Below are positions 54,219 to 63,047 of a DNA stretch of 64,000 bases, piece after piece. The DNA is from Phocaeicola dorei (lineage in GTDB: Bacteria; Bacteroidota; Bacteroidia; Bacteroidales; Bacteroidaceae), in NCBI RefSeq assembly GCF_013009555.1, contig NZ_CP046176.1, positions 1,147,501 to 1,211,500 on the forward strand, read 5' to 3'. A program made the translations under genes and the position numbers. Each line of letters starts with the position of its first letter. Position 1 is the stretch's first letter. The notes below the pieces were generated by a model. That model did no database searches and had not been told where the DNA came from. It was given only the letters and a program-made list of their open reading frames with translations.

Positions 54219-54964
54219 ACTGTTTTCTTTTGTGGGTATTTGCGGAACCAGCTACCCAGTTTTAATTGAATGACTCCTAGTACAGCTTCGCCGAAGATAC
54301 TTCCGTTCATTTTTGAAGTACCTAATTCGCGATTGACAAAAATCACAGGAACTTCGGCTATCTTGAATCCGCACTTGTAAGCAGTGAACTTCATCTCAAT
54401 CTGGAATGCATACCCCTTAAAACGGATGCCGTCCAGACCGATTGTTTCCAAGACTTCACGGCGATAGCATTTAAATCCGGCGGTAGTATCATGTATGGGT
54501 AATCCGGTGATAATCCGTACATATTTGGAGGCGAAGTAAGACATCAGCACACGCCCCATCGGCCAGTTCACTACATTCACACCACTGACATAGCGTGAAC
54601 CGATAGCTACATCATAGCCTTCAACGGCACATTTGTTATACAGCCTTGGCAGGTCATTCGGATTATGACTGAAGTCGGCATCCATTTCAAATACAAAATC
54701 ATATTGATGTTCTATCGCCCATTTGAATCCGGCAATGTAAGCAGTACCCAGCCCTAATTTACCTTTACGCTCAACCATGAAAAGACGGTCGGGGAATTCT
54801 GTTTGCAGTTTACGGACAATAGTTGCCGTGCCGTCTGGTGAGTTATCTTCAATAATCAATATGTGGAAGAATTTTTCCAGTCCGAATACAGCCCGGATAA
54901 TGTTCTCTATATTTTCCTTTTCGTTATAGGTGGGTATAATAATAATACTATCGGATTTCTCCAT
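54215..54964 (-). CDS. Polyprenol-phosphate mannose/glucose synthase (GT2)
   Basis: Glycosyltransferase family 2 enzyme resembling dolichol-phosphate mannosyltransferase Dpm1, 249 aa. The nucleotide-sugar fold begins IIIIPTYNEKENIENII, the DXD-type motif is VFEMDADFSHNPNDL, and GSRYVSGVNVVNWPMGR plus DTTAGFKCYRREVL are family segments. It would transfer a hexose from a nucleotide donor to undecaprenyl phosphate for use outside the membrane. There is no C-terminal membrane helix. It starts the four-gene minus-strand cluster with pyrC. Confidence 0.9.
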   Translation of the reverse strand: MEKSDSIIIIPTYNEKENIENIIRAVFGLEKFFHILIIEDNSPDGTATIVRKLQTEFPDRLFMVERKGKLGLGTAYIAGFKWAIEHQYDFVFEMDADFSHNPNDLPRLYNKCAVEGYDVAIGSRYVSGVNVVNWPMGRVLMSYFASKYVRIITGLPIHDTTAGFKCYRREVLETIGLDGIRFKGYAFQIEMKFTAYKCGFKIAEVPVIFVNRELGTSKMNGSIFGEAVLGVIQLKLGSWFRKYPQKKTV

Positions 54965-54996
54965 ACATTTTTTGTATTAGCTGAATAAATATCATA

Positions 54997-55004
54997 CAAA
55001 AGTA
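54997..55004 (-). promoter_or_regulatory. -7 element of the sugar-synthase/pyrC cluster
   Basis: Minus-strand TACTTTTG matches TAnnTTTG, 32 bp upstream of ATG 54964. Confidence 0.45.
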
Positions 55005-55046
55005 ACTATTATATTAACACTCCCGTCAGAATTTAATTTTATTAAT

Positions 55047-55090
55047 TAAAAAAAGAGGATTACCCCTGCCTGGCGCACGGATAATCCCCC
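55047..55090 (-). terminator. Terminator of the beta-barrel gene
   Basis: On the minus strand a GGGGATTA/TAATCCTC hairpin (one mismatch) is followed by a run of seven to eight T. It ends the unit transcribed from the DUF4136 and beta-barrel genes. Confidence 0.7.
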
Positions 55091-55116
55091 TATTTAACAG
55101 AATAGTTTAGAAATCT

Positions 55117-55743
55117 TTAGAATGCCACACCAAGGCGGAAACCGAAATTGTTTAATTTATCCATATCATAGTTAAATACGGTTCCCTTGTTAGTAGAGTA
55201 GCTGTAGAATGCTGCCAGATGGAAGCCGATACTGTTTGTCCAAGGGTAGATATTCACACCGACTTCTGGTGATACATAGAAACCCCAAGTGTTGTCTTTC
55301 ACTTCGTAAATGTAAAAGTCACTGGACATTTTGGTATAGTTGGCACCCAGCTTCAATCCGATATAAGGTTGGCATGCACCGTCACTGAAGCGATAGTGTG
55401 TTGCGAAACCGAAAGGCAACTGAAATACGGAATGTTGCTGGTCGGTTGTCAGGGCTGCCGAATTGCTGATTGGTAATGTCTGACGTGAAATATACTCATT
55501 GTTGGTATGATAATTGATGAAGGCACCGATTGACAAATCCGGTAGTACATAATATCCACCTTCGAAGTTCATACCCCAACCGCTTGCTTTGTTTGCAAAG
55601 TTATTGCTGATAGGAGCGTTGAACTGCCAGTCTACATTGAAATAGGTAAACGGAGTTACCTGTGCTTTTGTCGGCAGGGCAAAGGCTATGGCGATAGCGG
55701 CTACCGCCATCAGTCTGAGAGTAAAATATTTTATAGTTTTCAT
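55117..55743 (-). CDS. Outer-membrane beta-barrel protein
   Basis: 208-aa exported protein (signal LRLMAVAAIAIAFALPTKA) with alternating strands typical of a small eight-stranded barrel: GWGMNFEGGYYVLPDLSIGA, PFGFATHYRFSDGACQPYIG, WGFYVSPEVGVNIYPW, and a C-terminal NNFGFRLGVAF ending in Phe, the usual outer-membrane sorting signal. Similar proteins are annotated OmpW/OmpA-like or simply outer membrane beta-barrel. It follows the DUF4136 gene by 41 bp. Function unknown. Confidence 0.85.
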   Translation of the reverse strand: MKTIKYFTLRLMAVAAIAIAFALPTKAQVTPFTYFNVDWQFNAPISNNFANKASGWGMNFEGGYYVLPDLSIGAFINYHTNNEYISRQTLPISNSAALTTDQQHSVFQLPFGFATHYRFSDGACQPYIGLKLGANYTKMSSDFYIYEVKDNTWGFYVSPEVGVNIYPWTNSIGFHLAAFYSYSTNKGTVFNYDMDKLNNFGFRLGVAF

Positions 55744-55784
55744 ATTTCCTTTTTATTTTAAATGAATACTTGTTTCACTTACGT

Positions 55785-56423
55785 TTATTTTTTCAGATAA
55801 GGACTCTGAGTGAATGCTTGGTTGATGGCAGTAGTTGTACGGTTTACATTCAAACTGCCACTTCCACCCAGCAACCCGCTGATGTATGCATTCCAGATAA
55901 CAGTTAATTTCTCTTTTTGTCCTTCCGGAGCATTTTTTAAATTAATCATGTCGGCCAGCAATGAACCAGTGCTATAGCTGTAAGTGATAGGATAGGGATA
56001 GTACCATCCACCTCCCCAATTGCCGCCCCAGTATCCGGGATACCAATAACCGGGGTAATAGCCCCACCAAGGACCGTCATTGTAGTAGCCATGGAAATAG
56101 TAAGTACTTGCTACATAACTCACCTGTAGACCGAGGTCGGCGTCGTCTTTATCAACTGCGGTGTAGCCGGCAGCGTTCATCTTAGTCTTGAATGCATTGA
56201 TGATGGTCTGTGCATTCTCGTCCTTCCAGTATTCAGGGTCTTTCTTGTCACCGATGATCAGGATGCTGTCAGGGATATAATAAGTACTGAAATCATTGAA
56301 TTTAGTACTAGTGTCATGACTGGTGAATACCAGATACTCATTGTCCAATTTGTCCATGTCCGGGTCTTTCTCGCAAGATACCAAGGCAAAGACCGCCAGT
56401 AGGATAGGAATTAATTTTTTCAT
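55785..56423 (-). CDS. DUF4136-like lipoprotein with aromatic Gly/Tyr/Trp tract
   Basis: Lipoprotein (MKKLIPILLAVFALVSC) of 212 aa resembling the DUF4136 family. The N-terminal half has the family pattern FNDFSTYYIPDSILIIG and INAFKTKMNAAGYTAVDKDDADLGLQVSY. A tract at residues about 113-155 is extremely rich in Gly, Tyr and Trp (for example WWGYYPGYWYPGYWGG), then the C-terminus continues the domain (SLLADMINLKNAPEGQKE). It is upstream of the beta-barrel gene and probably co-expressed. Role unknown, likely at the outer membrane. Confidence 0.85.
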   Translation of the reverse strand: MKKLIPILLAVFALVSCEKDPDMDKLDNEYLVFTSHDTSTKFNDFSTYYIPDSILIIGDKKDPEYWKDENAQTIINAFKTKMNAAGYTAVDKDDADLGLQVSYVASTYYFHGYYNDGPWWGYYPGYWYPGYWGGNWGGGWYYPYPITYSYSTGSLLADMINLKNAPEGQKEKLTVIWNAYISGLLGGSGSLNVNRTTTAINQAFTQSPYLKK

Positions 56424-56545
56424 GTCAAGTTTTTGTTTAAGTTAATACTAATTGTTTTCGTCTAGTTTCTCTCATACAACGGCCAGCTTATGTTTTTGTT
56501 CACTAACAGTCTGTTCTTTAGTGAATTTTTTTGCTGCCGGGTTAA

Positions 56546-57034
56546 TTAGAGTTTCTTTTTTAAAGTGTAATTTAGTTTAGAAACAGCTTTCTTGAAGTCC
56601 TTGCCAATCATTGTCAGTGCACTGTCACCCTCTGCCAAAAAGTTTGTCTTTTCGTGTCCCGGAGTAGCGGAAACTAATTGATAAACGATAGCGGTGCTGT
56701 CATTAGGAATTCCAATAATAGTTACAACTGTACCACTGTCGGTAAATGCCTGGTTACCATCTTTTGTTCCTAAATAAGTGGTCGTCAGATTGTACGTTCC
56801 CAGTGAGTCTTGGCCTGCCTCCTGAAGCGTCAGTTGATAGTTGATTCCTTCGGCATCGGCAGCTGGCAGAATACCTTCATAGCTATATGTTTGTAACTCA
56901 CCCAGTGTGCTGTCGTTCACAGCGAAAATAGAGTCACTTTCACTTTCGGCTATTATTTCAGCACTTTTGTTTCCTTTAGAGCCACAGGAAACAATCATGG
57001 CAGCCAAAGCTGCTGCAATAAATACTTTTTTCAT
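56546..57034 (-). CDS. NlpE-like lipoprotein lacking the CxxC motif
   Basis: 162-aa lipoprotein (signal MKKVFIAAALAAMIVSCGSK). Residues about 45-160 follow the NlpE N-terminal domain pattern: YEGILPAADAEGINYQLTLQ, YNLTTTYLGTKDG, GTVVTI and a closing LNYTLKK. In E. coli NlpE the corresponding YRGVLPCADCEG carries a CxxC pair; here both cysteines are alanine. The copper/redox role of that motif is therefore absent, while an adhesion- or envelope-sensing role remains possible. A candidate operator-like palindrome lies 34-49 bp upstream of its start. Confidence 0.82.
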   Translation of the reverse strand: MKKVFIAAALAAMIVSCGSKGNKSAEIIAESESDSIFAVNDSTLGELQTYSYEGILPAADAEGINYQLTLQEAGQDSLGTYNLTTTYLGTKDGNQAFTDSGTVVTIIGIPNDSTAIVYQLVSATPGHEKTNFLAEGDSALTMIGKDFKKAVSKLNYTLKKKL

Positions 57035-57067
57035 TGTTAAGTCAGGTTTTTAATGGTTATTTGGGTA

Positions 57068-57083
57068 CATAACATCTGTTATG
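57068..57083. promoter_or_regulatory. Palindrome upstream of the NlpE-like gene
   Basis: CATAACA-TC-TGTTATG, a perfect 7-bp inverted repeat with a 2-bp spacer, 34 bp upstream of ATG 57034 on the minus strand. Could be a regulator site. No TAnnTTTG box is evident near it. Confidence 0.35.
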
Positions 57084-57114
57084 CCCGTTTTGTTTTTAAT
57101 AAGTTCTCTTTTCA

Positions 57115-57157
57115 GAAAAAAACAAGACCATGTTTAAAATGCATTAAACATGGTCTT
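57115..57157 (-). terminator. Terminator of the S41 protease gene
   Basis: Perfect 14-bp stem AAGACCATGTTTAA with its complement (57124-57137 and 57144-57157), 6-nt loop. On the minus strand it is followed by GTTTTTTT. Confidence 0.9.
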
Positions 57158-57191
57158 TAATAAATGGGGCGTTGTATCTGGATAAGTCAGA

Positions 57192-58589
57192 CTACCGTAG
57201 CCGTATGCCGTTCATACTTCTTCGAATCAGTGAGTTATAGATAATTTTTCCTTTTGATACTTGTTCTTCTGCTTGTGGCAGGTCGGGCATACTTCCTGTC
57301 GTAATATAAGCTATGGTGTTCTTCAATAAATACTCTTGGGTGTCTCCCAGTGGGTAGAGAGGGGAGATGAGGTTACGTTCGCTCAATGTGAAATCGGGGG
57401 TGATGCCATTTACATAGTTGGCTTGTCCTGCCGAGTTGAGAACGTATGCCACTACCGGCCATAAAATAAAGTTGTAACGCTCATCTTGGTATGGTTCCAT
57501 GGCTACATTTTTGCCAACAGTCGTTTCACCTATTACCACTACATTTTCTGTGCCTATATATGGACGGAGACAATTTATGACAGCTTCTGAAGCCGATGCA
57601 GTAAATTTGCTTGTTAGTACATAAAGCTTGCTTAAATTCAAGTTTTCAGAAGCAAGTCCTGTGTTGAGGGGGAAATCAACTTTTTGCGGGTCACTGATAT
57701 TATTATACAAAGTTGTGCAAAATACTTTCCCTAGATCTACTGCGGGTGCCAGATAACTTCCTAAATCTGTGGCACAACTCAGATAACCACCGGGATTGTA
57801 TCGTAAGTCCAGAATAAAAGCATCGGGTGACTGCCCTTTGAACCGGGCGAATATCTGTTTCATTTGTTCCCTGTATTCTGTATCTGTTGCCTGGTTATTG
57901 GGGCCTGTACTGAATTCATTGTAGACCATATAGGCTATTTTTCTTCCGGATACTTCATATATGGTATCTATATAGAACGGATTCAATTCTACGGGTCGTG
58001 ATGCTGCTACTTTGACTGTATCTGTTGCAATCCAGCTGGAATTACCTTCCTCATCAAAAACCAAGCTTTCTCTGGCGAAAGTTGTATTGCCACCTTCCAT
58101 CAGATATCCGTAATTATTGTTGGTTAGCTCTTCTTTGCCAATGGCTGATATCCAGTTCCCTCGTTCCAATCCGGCTTCTGAGGCTGGTGAATTGGGCAGT
58201 ACGAATAAAATACGGGCAAATACGTGTGATGAGATTCCGGTGGGATCGGTCATTAATTCAAAATCAAATCCGTAAGTAGAAGTACGTTGCAGGTAGGAAC
58301 GGGCCGCATCGGAAGTTTCTTTTGTTTCTATATACGAATACGGGTCTCCTTTTCCGTTTTGTGCCTTGGTATAAACCAATTTTTGCAGGAAGTTTTCCGG
58401 TTCGGCAAAATAGTCCGTTTCCTTTATTGCCGGAATACTGTCATACCACAAATAATGCTCTTTCATTATTTGCTCTATCCATAAATTCTCTCCAACTAAT
58501 GCATAGTATTCCCCACTGCGGTCTTCGCCACATGAAGCCATTATAAATAAAGTGGTTAGAAGAAAAAAAGTGCTCCGTATATGCTTCAT
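57192..58589 (-). CDS. S41 family (C-terminal processing-type) peptidase lipoprotein
   Basis: Envelope serine protease, 465 aa, with lipoprotein signal (STFFLLTTLFIMASC). A PDZ-like domain (about residues 100-190: LPNSPASEAGLERGNWISAI) precedes the S41 core. The catalytic Ser is in VLTSKFTASASEAVINCLRP and the Lys of the dyad in VVIGETTVGKNVAMEPY; ILDLRYNPGGYLSCATDLGS is the usual preceding strand. Similar Bacteroides proteins are peptidases of unknown target. It is monocistronic with its own promoter and terminator. Confidence 0.92.
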   Translation of the reverse strand: MKHIRSTFFLLTTLFIMASCGEDRSGEYYALVGENLWIEQIMKEHYLWYDSIPAIKETDYFAEPENFLQKLVYTKAQNGKGDPYSYIETKETSDAARSYLQRTSTYGFDFELMTDPTGISSHVFARILFVLPNSPASEAGLERGNWISAIGKEELTNNNYGYLMEGGNTTFARESLVFDEEGNSSWIATDTVKVAASRPVELNPFYIDTIYEVSGRKIAYMVYNEFSTGPNNQATDTEYREQMKQIFARFKGQSPDAFILDLRYNPGGYLSCATDLGSYLAPAVDLGKVFCTTLYNNISDPQKVDFPLNTGLASENLNLSKLYVLTSKFTASASEAVINCLRPYIGTENVVVIGETTVGKNVAMEPYQDERYNFILWPVVAYVLNSAGQANYVNGITPDFTLSERNLISPLYPLGDTQEYLLKNTIAYITTGSMPDLPQAEEQVSKGKIIYNSLIRRSMNGIRLR

Positions 58590-58612
58590 AATCTAATTCC
58601 TTTTTCGATCTG

Positions 58613-58620
58613 CAAAGCTA
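58613..58620 (-). promoter_or_regulatory. -7 element of the S41 protease gene
   Basis: Minus-strand TAGCTTTG matches TAnnTTTG, 23 bp upstream of ATG 58589. Confidence 0.5.
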
Positions 58621-58680
58621 GGGATTTTATTTTAAAATAGGGATAAGGTTTGGAATAAATAATCCAAAAAACCTTTATAT

Positions 58681-58724
58681 AAAAAAGAGATCCGCCGGTT
58701 AGGTCAAGCAGACTTCACGGCGGA
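58681..58724 (-). terminator. Terminator of the aspT-aspD operon
   Basis: TCCGCCG (58691-58697) pairs with CGGCGGA (58718-58724). On the minus strand a short TCTC is followed by TTTTTT. Confidence 0.75.
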
Positions 58725-58737
58725 CGTTCTTAATTTT

Positions 58738-60378
58738 TTAGTTCTTTTCAGATTTCCATTTGTCAGCATATTCATTCAGAATTCTGCGGATACTGAGTCC
58801 GATTTTGATATAATCTTTCTCGTTCAGGTTGGCAAGTGATACACGTACACTCCATTCGGGTCCGTCGAATCCGCCACCATTCAATACGACCAGTCCTGTT
58901 TCATTGGCAAGACGGAATACTACGTCCAATGGATTATAAGTTGTCTGCAGATGTTGTACGAATTCATCTCCGTAAAATTTTTTGGCCCATACCAGCATGT
59001 CTATCTCTGAATAATAACCAGCCCTTAGTGGATCGTCGGGGAGAATGAACCCTGTGTTGTCCCATAATGCTTTCAGACGGGTATGGATTAAATTAAGCAT
59101 GGCATGACGATACGTGTTTTCTTTGTCCAGCAATGAAAAAGAAGCAAAGAGTGACATCTGCATTTGTTGTGGCAAGGACAGTCCTGCTGTATGGTTCAAG
59201 GCTACTTGACGGCTATCTGCTACCATACGGTCAATGAATTTAATGTTTTCTACTTGCATGCTCAAGCTGCCATAGCGTTTGGCTAGTTCGCTTTTTCGTT
59301 TGCGGGGCAGATTAGCAATCATTCTGTCGAATACATTTTTCTCATGTAAGGCAATTACAGCAAGGCGCCAACCGGTCGCTCCAAAATATTTGGAGAAAGA
59401 GTAGACACAAATTGTGTTCTGTGGCAAATCAGCCATCAGGCTGCGGAATCCAGGGACAAAAGTACCATATACATCATCTGTTATAATCATCAGATTGGGA
59501 TTCCAGCGTGTTACTACGTCTTTCAGGGCATCTACACATTCTTTGCTTAACTGATAACTGGGTGGATTACTTGGATTGACAATAAACAAGGCTTTGTATT
59601 TCGTGTCTCGCAGTTTATTGATATCTTCCACTTTGTATTGCCAGGTATGAAGCCCTTCTTCATTTAGAGTATTTGCAGGAATATTGAGCACATCATAATC
59701 GTAACGTGTCAATTCGGGTATCTCAATATAGGGTGTAAAGATAGGAACCATCAATGCTACACTATCTCCTTTGTGTAGCAGGAAATTTTCTTCCAGCGAG
59801 TCAAATACATAGCACATCCCTGCTGTTCCGCCTTCGGTGGCGAATAAATCGAATTTGCCTTGCGGGGGTTGCCCGTTGCACATTTCCTGATTCAGGTAAT
59901 CCTGTACTAAAATTTCTGTATATTTCAAGATGCGGTCAGGCATGGGGTATTGGTCGCCTACAATACTTTCGGTCCATTCGTGTACTAACTCGTCCGGATC
60001 GGCTGCATGTTCCATCAGCATATAATTATAGGTACGTTTCAATAGATCTGTCCCCGCATTTCCTTCATGCTTTTTCAGGTATTCCTCAAAACGTTGGGCT
60101 ATGCCTGTTTTTTGAGGAATACCGGCAATGCCTTCGGGCATGTTCATGACCCGGCGACACTCTTCAATGCCAAAACCGCCCAAGGCAAAGAATGCTTCAC
60201 GAGCCTCCGTTGCAATCCAGTTGGGATTACCTCTGCCTGCATTCAGCATGACGTGTGCCATTTTCTTCACACTTTCATCTGCCATTTCAATCAAACGGTT
60301 TTTTAATTCGAAAGGGCTGATCTTTTCCAAATTCTTGTCCATTCGGGCAACGCTGCTTTTATTACTTAAATATTCCAT
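58738..60378 (-). CDS. aspD: Aspartate 4-decarboxylase (bifunctional aspartate aminotransferase)
   Basis: PLP enzyme that removes the beta-carboxyl of L-aspartate to give L-alanine and CO2, consuming a proton inside the cell. ATG 60378 gives 546 aa, matching the ~530-545 aa of known AspD and much longer than ordinary aminotransferases. Seen: LNAGRGNPNWIATEAREAFF, DLFATEGGTAGMCYVFDSL, ALFIVNPSNPPSYQLS, the PLP lysine in VYSFSKYFGATGWRLAV, and a C-terminal GGGFDGPEWSVRVSLAN. The exchanger AspT is encoded 20 bp upstream, as in organisms with the aspartate-alanine cycle. The frame is open to 60555, but that extension overlaps aspT. Confidence 0.95.
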   Translation of the reverse strand: MEYLSNKSSVARMDKNLEKISPFELKNRLIEMADESVKKMAHVMLNAGRGNPNWIATEAREAFFALGGFGIEECRRVMNMPEGIAGIPQKTGIAQRFEEYLKKHEGNAGTDLLKRTYNYMLMEHAADPDELVHEWTESIVGDQYPMPDRILKYTEILVQDYLNQEMCNGQPPQGKFDLFATEGGTAGMCYVFDSLEENFLLHKGDSVALMVPIFTPYIEIPELTRYDYDVLNIPANTLNEEGLHTWQYKVEDINKLRDTKYKALFIVNPSNPPSYQLSKECVDALKDVVTRWNPNLMIITDDVYGTFVPGFRSLMADLPQNTICVYSFSKYFGATGWRLAVIALHEKNVFDRMIANLPRKRKSELAKRYGSLSMQVENIKFIDRMVADSRQVALNHTAGLSLPQQMQMSLFASFSLLDKENTYRHAMLNLIHTRLKALWDNTGFILPDDPLRAGYYSEIDMLVWAKKFYGDEFVQHLQTTYNPLDVVFRLANETGLVVLNGGGFDGPEWSVRVSLANLNEKDYIKIGLSIRRILNEYADKWKSEKN

Positions 60379-60398
60379 AATGTATGAGTTTAGTTTTT

Positions 60399-62099
60399 TT
60401 AGTTGATTAATAATACAATGATTACTCCCCAGATGATGAGTAGTGTATTTCCTACGGCGTAGGTCACGGTGTATCCTAAAGAAGGCGTTTCGCTGCCTAC
60501 TGCTTCTTGTATGGCACCCAATGCAGCAGTGGTAGTACGGGCTCCTGCCGTGCATCCCAAAGAGAGGGCGGGATGGAACTTGAATACATATCTGGCTAGA
60601 ATCAGCCCTAATAATAAAGGCAAGGAAGTAGCCAACGCACCTATGATAAATAACATAGGACCTACTTCTTTTAGTCCCTGTACAAAGCTGGGTCCTGCAG
60701 AAATGCCGACTACGGCGATGAACATATTCAAGCCTACATTATTCAGCACCCATAAAGAGGATTCCGGTATTTGTCCGAAGGTAGGGCGTTTGCTGCGCCA
60801 CCAGCCAAATACTAATCCGGTTATCAGGGCCCCTCCACTAGTGCTCAGGCTAATAGGTACTCCGCCGATATGGATTGCAAGTGCCCCGATGATACCTCCT
60901 AGTAAAATGCCGAGTCCTACAAATGTCATATCTGTGGCATTGGTGGGGCGGTCTATATATCCTAGTTCTTTTGCAGCAGATTCCACCTCTTTTTTCAGAC
61001 CGACCAATTCCAGAGTATCTCCACAGTCGATAGTGGTTTGTGCGAAAACAGGGATATCAATACCTGCCCGTTTGATACGGCGTATACTGACTCCATGCAT
61101 AAAGCTTTGACGGCGTATGAAGTCCAATTTTTGGTTGAAATATGGCTTTTTGTGTATCATGACAGGGAGTACTTCCACAGGGAAATCAAGCAGTTGGGGA
61201 TCGACGATTTCTTCTCCAATCCAGTCTTCCTCACCAATGGCGAATTCTCTTCTTCCGCTCAGTACCACTTCGTCTCCTTTTTGTAATAATTGTCCGGGAA
61301 TAATATCATTGACAATGGAAGATCCATGTCGCATTCTTTCAACAAACAATCTTTTCCCTTGTGAAATAAAATAGGATTCTAGCTGGTCAACGGTCTTGCC
61401 GTTGCCAAACCAATCGTTCTCTATGCGGTAAGCGCGAAAAACTACCGGACGGCGTGCTTGTTCAAATCCGGGCTCGTCTGCTTCGCTGGTACCCATTCGG
61501 GTTTCTAGCTCTTTGCAGGCGGCTTTCACTTTTTCTAATCCTCCCAACATTTTAGGACCTAAAGAAGAGAGGACCCAGGCAGAGCCTGCCGTACCGAAAA
61601 TGTAAGTTACAGCGTATGCCACGGGAATGATATTAATCATATCACTTTTTGGGGAAGAGGCTATGTTGAGTCCGTTTATGGTATCTTCCGCTACCCCTAT
61701 GACGGCAGAGATAGTTTGTGCTCCGGCCAGTAACCCGGCTGTTTCACCGGCATTATATCCCATTAAGGTAGCTAATAACCAAGTGATAACCAAACAACCT
61801 ACGCACATGAGTACGGCGAATCCTACTTGAGGTAAACCATCTTTTTTCAGTCCGCGAAAGAATTGTGGTCCCACTTTATATCCGATGGCAAAAAGGAATA
61901 AAAGAAAAAACACGGATTTCACCGGTTCTTCTATTGTAATGTTAAGCTGTCCCACTAATACCCCTACTAGCAATACACTGGTGACGATTCCCAAACTGAA
62001 TTGTTTTATTCTCATTTTTCCAATCCAGAAGCCTGCGGCGATTGTCAGAAAAATCGCCAGTTCTGAATGTTGTCTCAAAAGATGTATAATCCATTCCAT
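60399..62099 (-). CDS. aspT: Aspartate:alanine exchanger
   Basis: Membrane antiporter bringing in aspartate(-) and exporting alanine; with AspD this makes proton motive force. 566 aa in the AspT/YidE architecture: five or so helices (starting [20 protein letters not shown]), a central cytosolic region with two TrkA-C-like domains (about residues 205-375: [40 protein letters not shown]), then a second membrane half. Conserved stretches include [28 protein letters not shown] and [20 protein letters not shown]. The pair with aspD is the strongest evidence for substrate. Confidence 0.95.
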   Translation of the reverse strand: MEWIIHLLRQHSELAIFLTIAAGFWIGKMRIKQFSLGIVTSVLLVGVLVGQLNITIEEPVKSVFFLLFLFAIGYKVGPQFFRGLKKDGLPQVGFAVLMCVGCLVITWLLATLMGYNAGETAGLLAGAQTISAVIGVAEDTINGLNIASSPKSDMINIIPVAYAVTYIFGTAGSAWVLSSLGPKMLGGLEKVKAACKELETRMGTSEADEPGFEQARRPVVFRAYRIENDWFGNGKTVDQLESYFISQGKRLFVERMRHGSSIVNDIIPGQLLQKGDEVVLSGRREFAIGEEDWIGEEIVDPQLLDFPVEVLPVMIHKKPYFNQKLDFIRRQSFMHGVSIRRIKRAGIDIPVFAQTTIDCGDTLELVGLKKEVESAAKELGYIDRPTNATDMTFVGLGILLGGIIGALAIHIGGVPISLSTSGGALITGLVFGWWRSKRPTFGQIPESSLWVLNNVGLNMFIAVVGISAGPSFVQGLKEVGPMLFIIGALATSLPLLLGLILARYVFKFHPALSLGCTAGARTTTAALGAIQEAVGSETPSLGYTVTYAVGNTLLIIWGVIIVLLIN

Positions 62100-62120
62100 A
62101 TTTCACTTCTTATTATAATT

Positions 62121-62135
62121 GCTGTTTAAAACAGC
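62121..62135. promoter_or_regulatory. Perfect palindrome in the aspT upstream region
   Basis: GCTGTTT-A-AAACAGC, a 15-bp perfect palindrome 22 bp before the aspT start. It may be a repressor or activator site for aspT-aspD. No clear TAnnTTTG box for aspT was found, so the promoter may need an activator. Confidence 0.4.
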
Positions 62136-62225
62136 GTGAGGGTAAAGAAGTTGAGTTAAAAAGCTCCAAATTGTGCTTAGTTCTAATATTTTTTATTTTA
62201 TTTGCATAGAGATGATGCTTGACTT

Positions 62226-63047
62226 ATGAAAATGAAGTTGTTTGTAAAATATATTTCTTTATTAATTCTCTTGTTTGTTGTTGGAGGATGTAAAGAAAAA
62301 ATGGCTGACATGTATGTGACTAAGGTCACCGATTTGACAGGAGAGGAAGAACAAGTTTTGAAATTGGAATATGATCGTGATGGTAAAATTATAAAGTATG
62401 GAGATACCCCGGTAAGGTATGAGGGCGACCAAATCACAATCGGACAGATGGATTGTTTGAATACCGGCAATAAGCTTTGCAATGTTACGTTTCAAATGGG
62501 AAAAGGCAAGGCGAGGGAAAGTAGGGCCCGTTGTATATTGAAGGTAGAAGAGGAGGTTTATGAAGTTGATAAACAGACTGTCTATGATTATAAAGGAGAT
62601 ACTATTTTTATCAATTCTGATTATCGTGCTACTTCCGATTATCGTTTCTTGAGAAAAGTGCAAGGAAAATATGTTTTTGATCAATTGGGACGGTTGAAGG
62701 AAGTAATGACTGTTTTTACTGAAGCAAATGATAGTGTGTCTAGTTGTCATACTTATTATAATTATGATAATAACATTAACTATCAGGCGAATTTGAATTT
62801 ACAGGCTTATGTGATTGATTATGATGGGGTGGATAGTTTCTTCTATTTTTTATTGAATCTTGGGCAGTTGAGGAATAGAACAGCCTTACCTAATGATATC
62901 GGATATTGTATGAATCATGGTTTAAGCACTTATAATGTGCATGCCAATTATCGTCTGGATGATGAGAATCCGGTCAGGATAGAAGTTTTATATAATTATA
63001 CCAAACTTCTATCCCGAATAGATTTATCTTATAATCCTTTAAATTAA
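62226..63047 (+). CDS. Lipoprotein of unknown function
   Basis: 273-aa lipoprotein (LFVKYISLLILLFVVGGC). The body is strand-rich with short repeated patterns of the type Y-DRDGKIIKYG, YEGDQITIG, YDYKGDTIFINSDY and FDQLGRLKEV, recalling the YD-repeat or DUF4595-like proteins of Bacteroides, though I cannot assign the family firmly. It is divergent from aspT and ends 9 bp inside the convergent TPR gene. Base usage is notably AT-rich compared with the neighbouring AspD/AspT genes. Confidence 0.78.
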   Translation: MKMKLFVKYISLLILLFVVGGCKEKMADMYVTKVTDLTGEEEQVLKLEYDRDGKIIKYGDTPVRYEGDQITIGQMDCLNTGNKLCNVTFQMGKGKARESRARCILKVEEEVYEVDKQTVYDYKGDTIFINSDYRATSDYRFLRKVQGKYVFDQLGRLKEVMTVFTEANDSVSSCHTYYNYDNNINYQANLNLQAYVIDYDGVDSFFYFLLNLGQLRNRTALPNDIGYCMNHGLSTYNVHANYRLDDENPVRIEVLYNYTKLLSRIDLSYNPLN

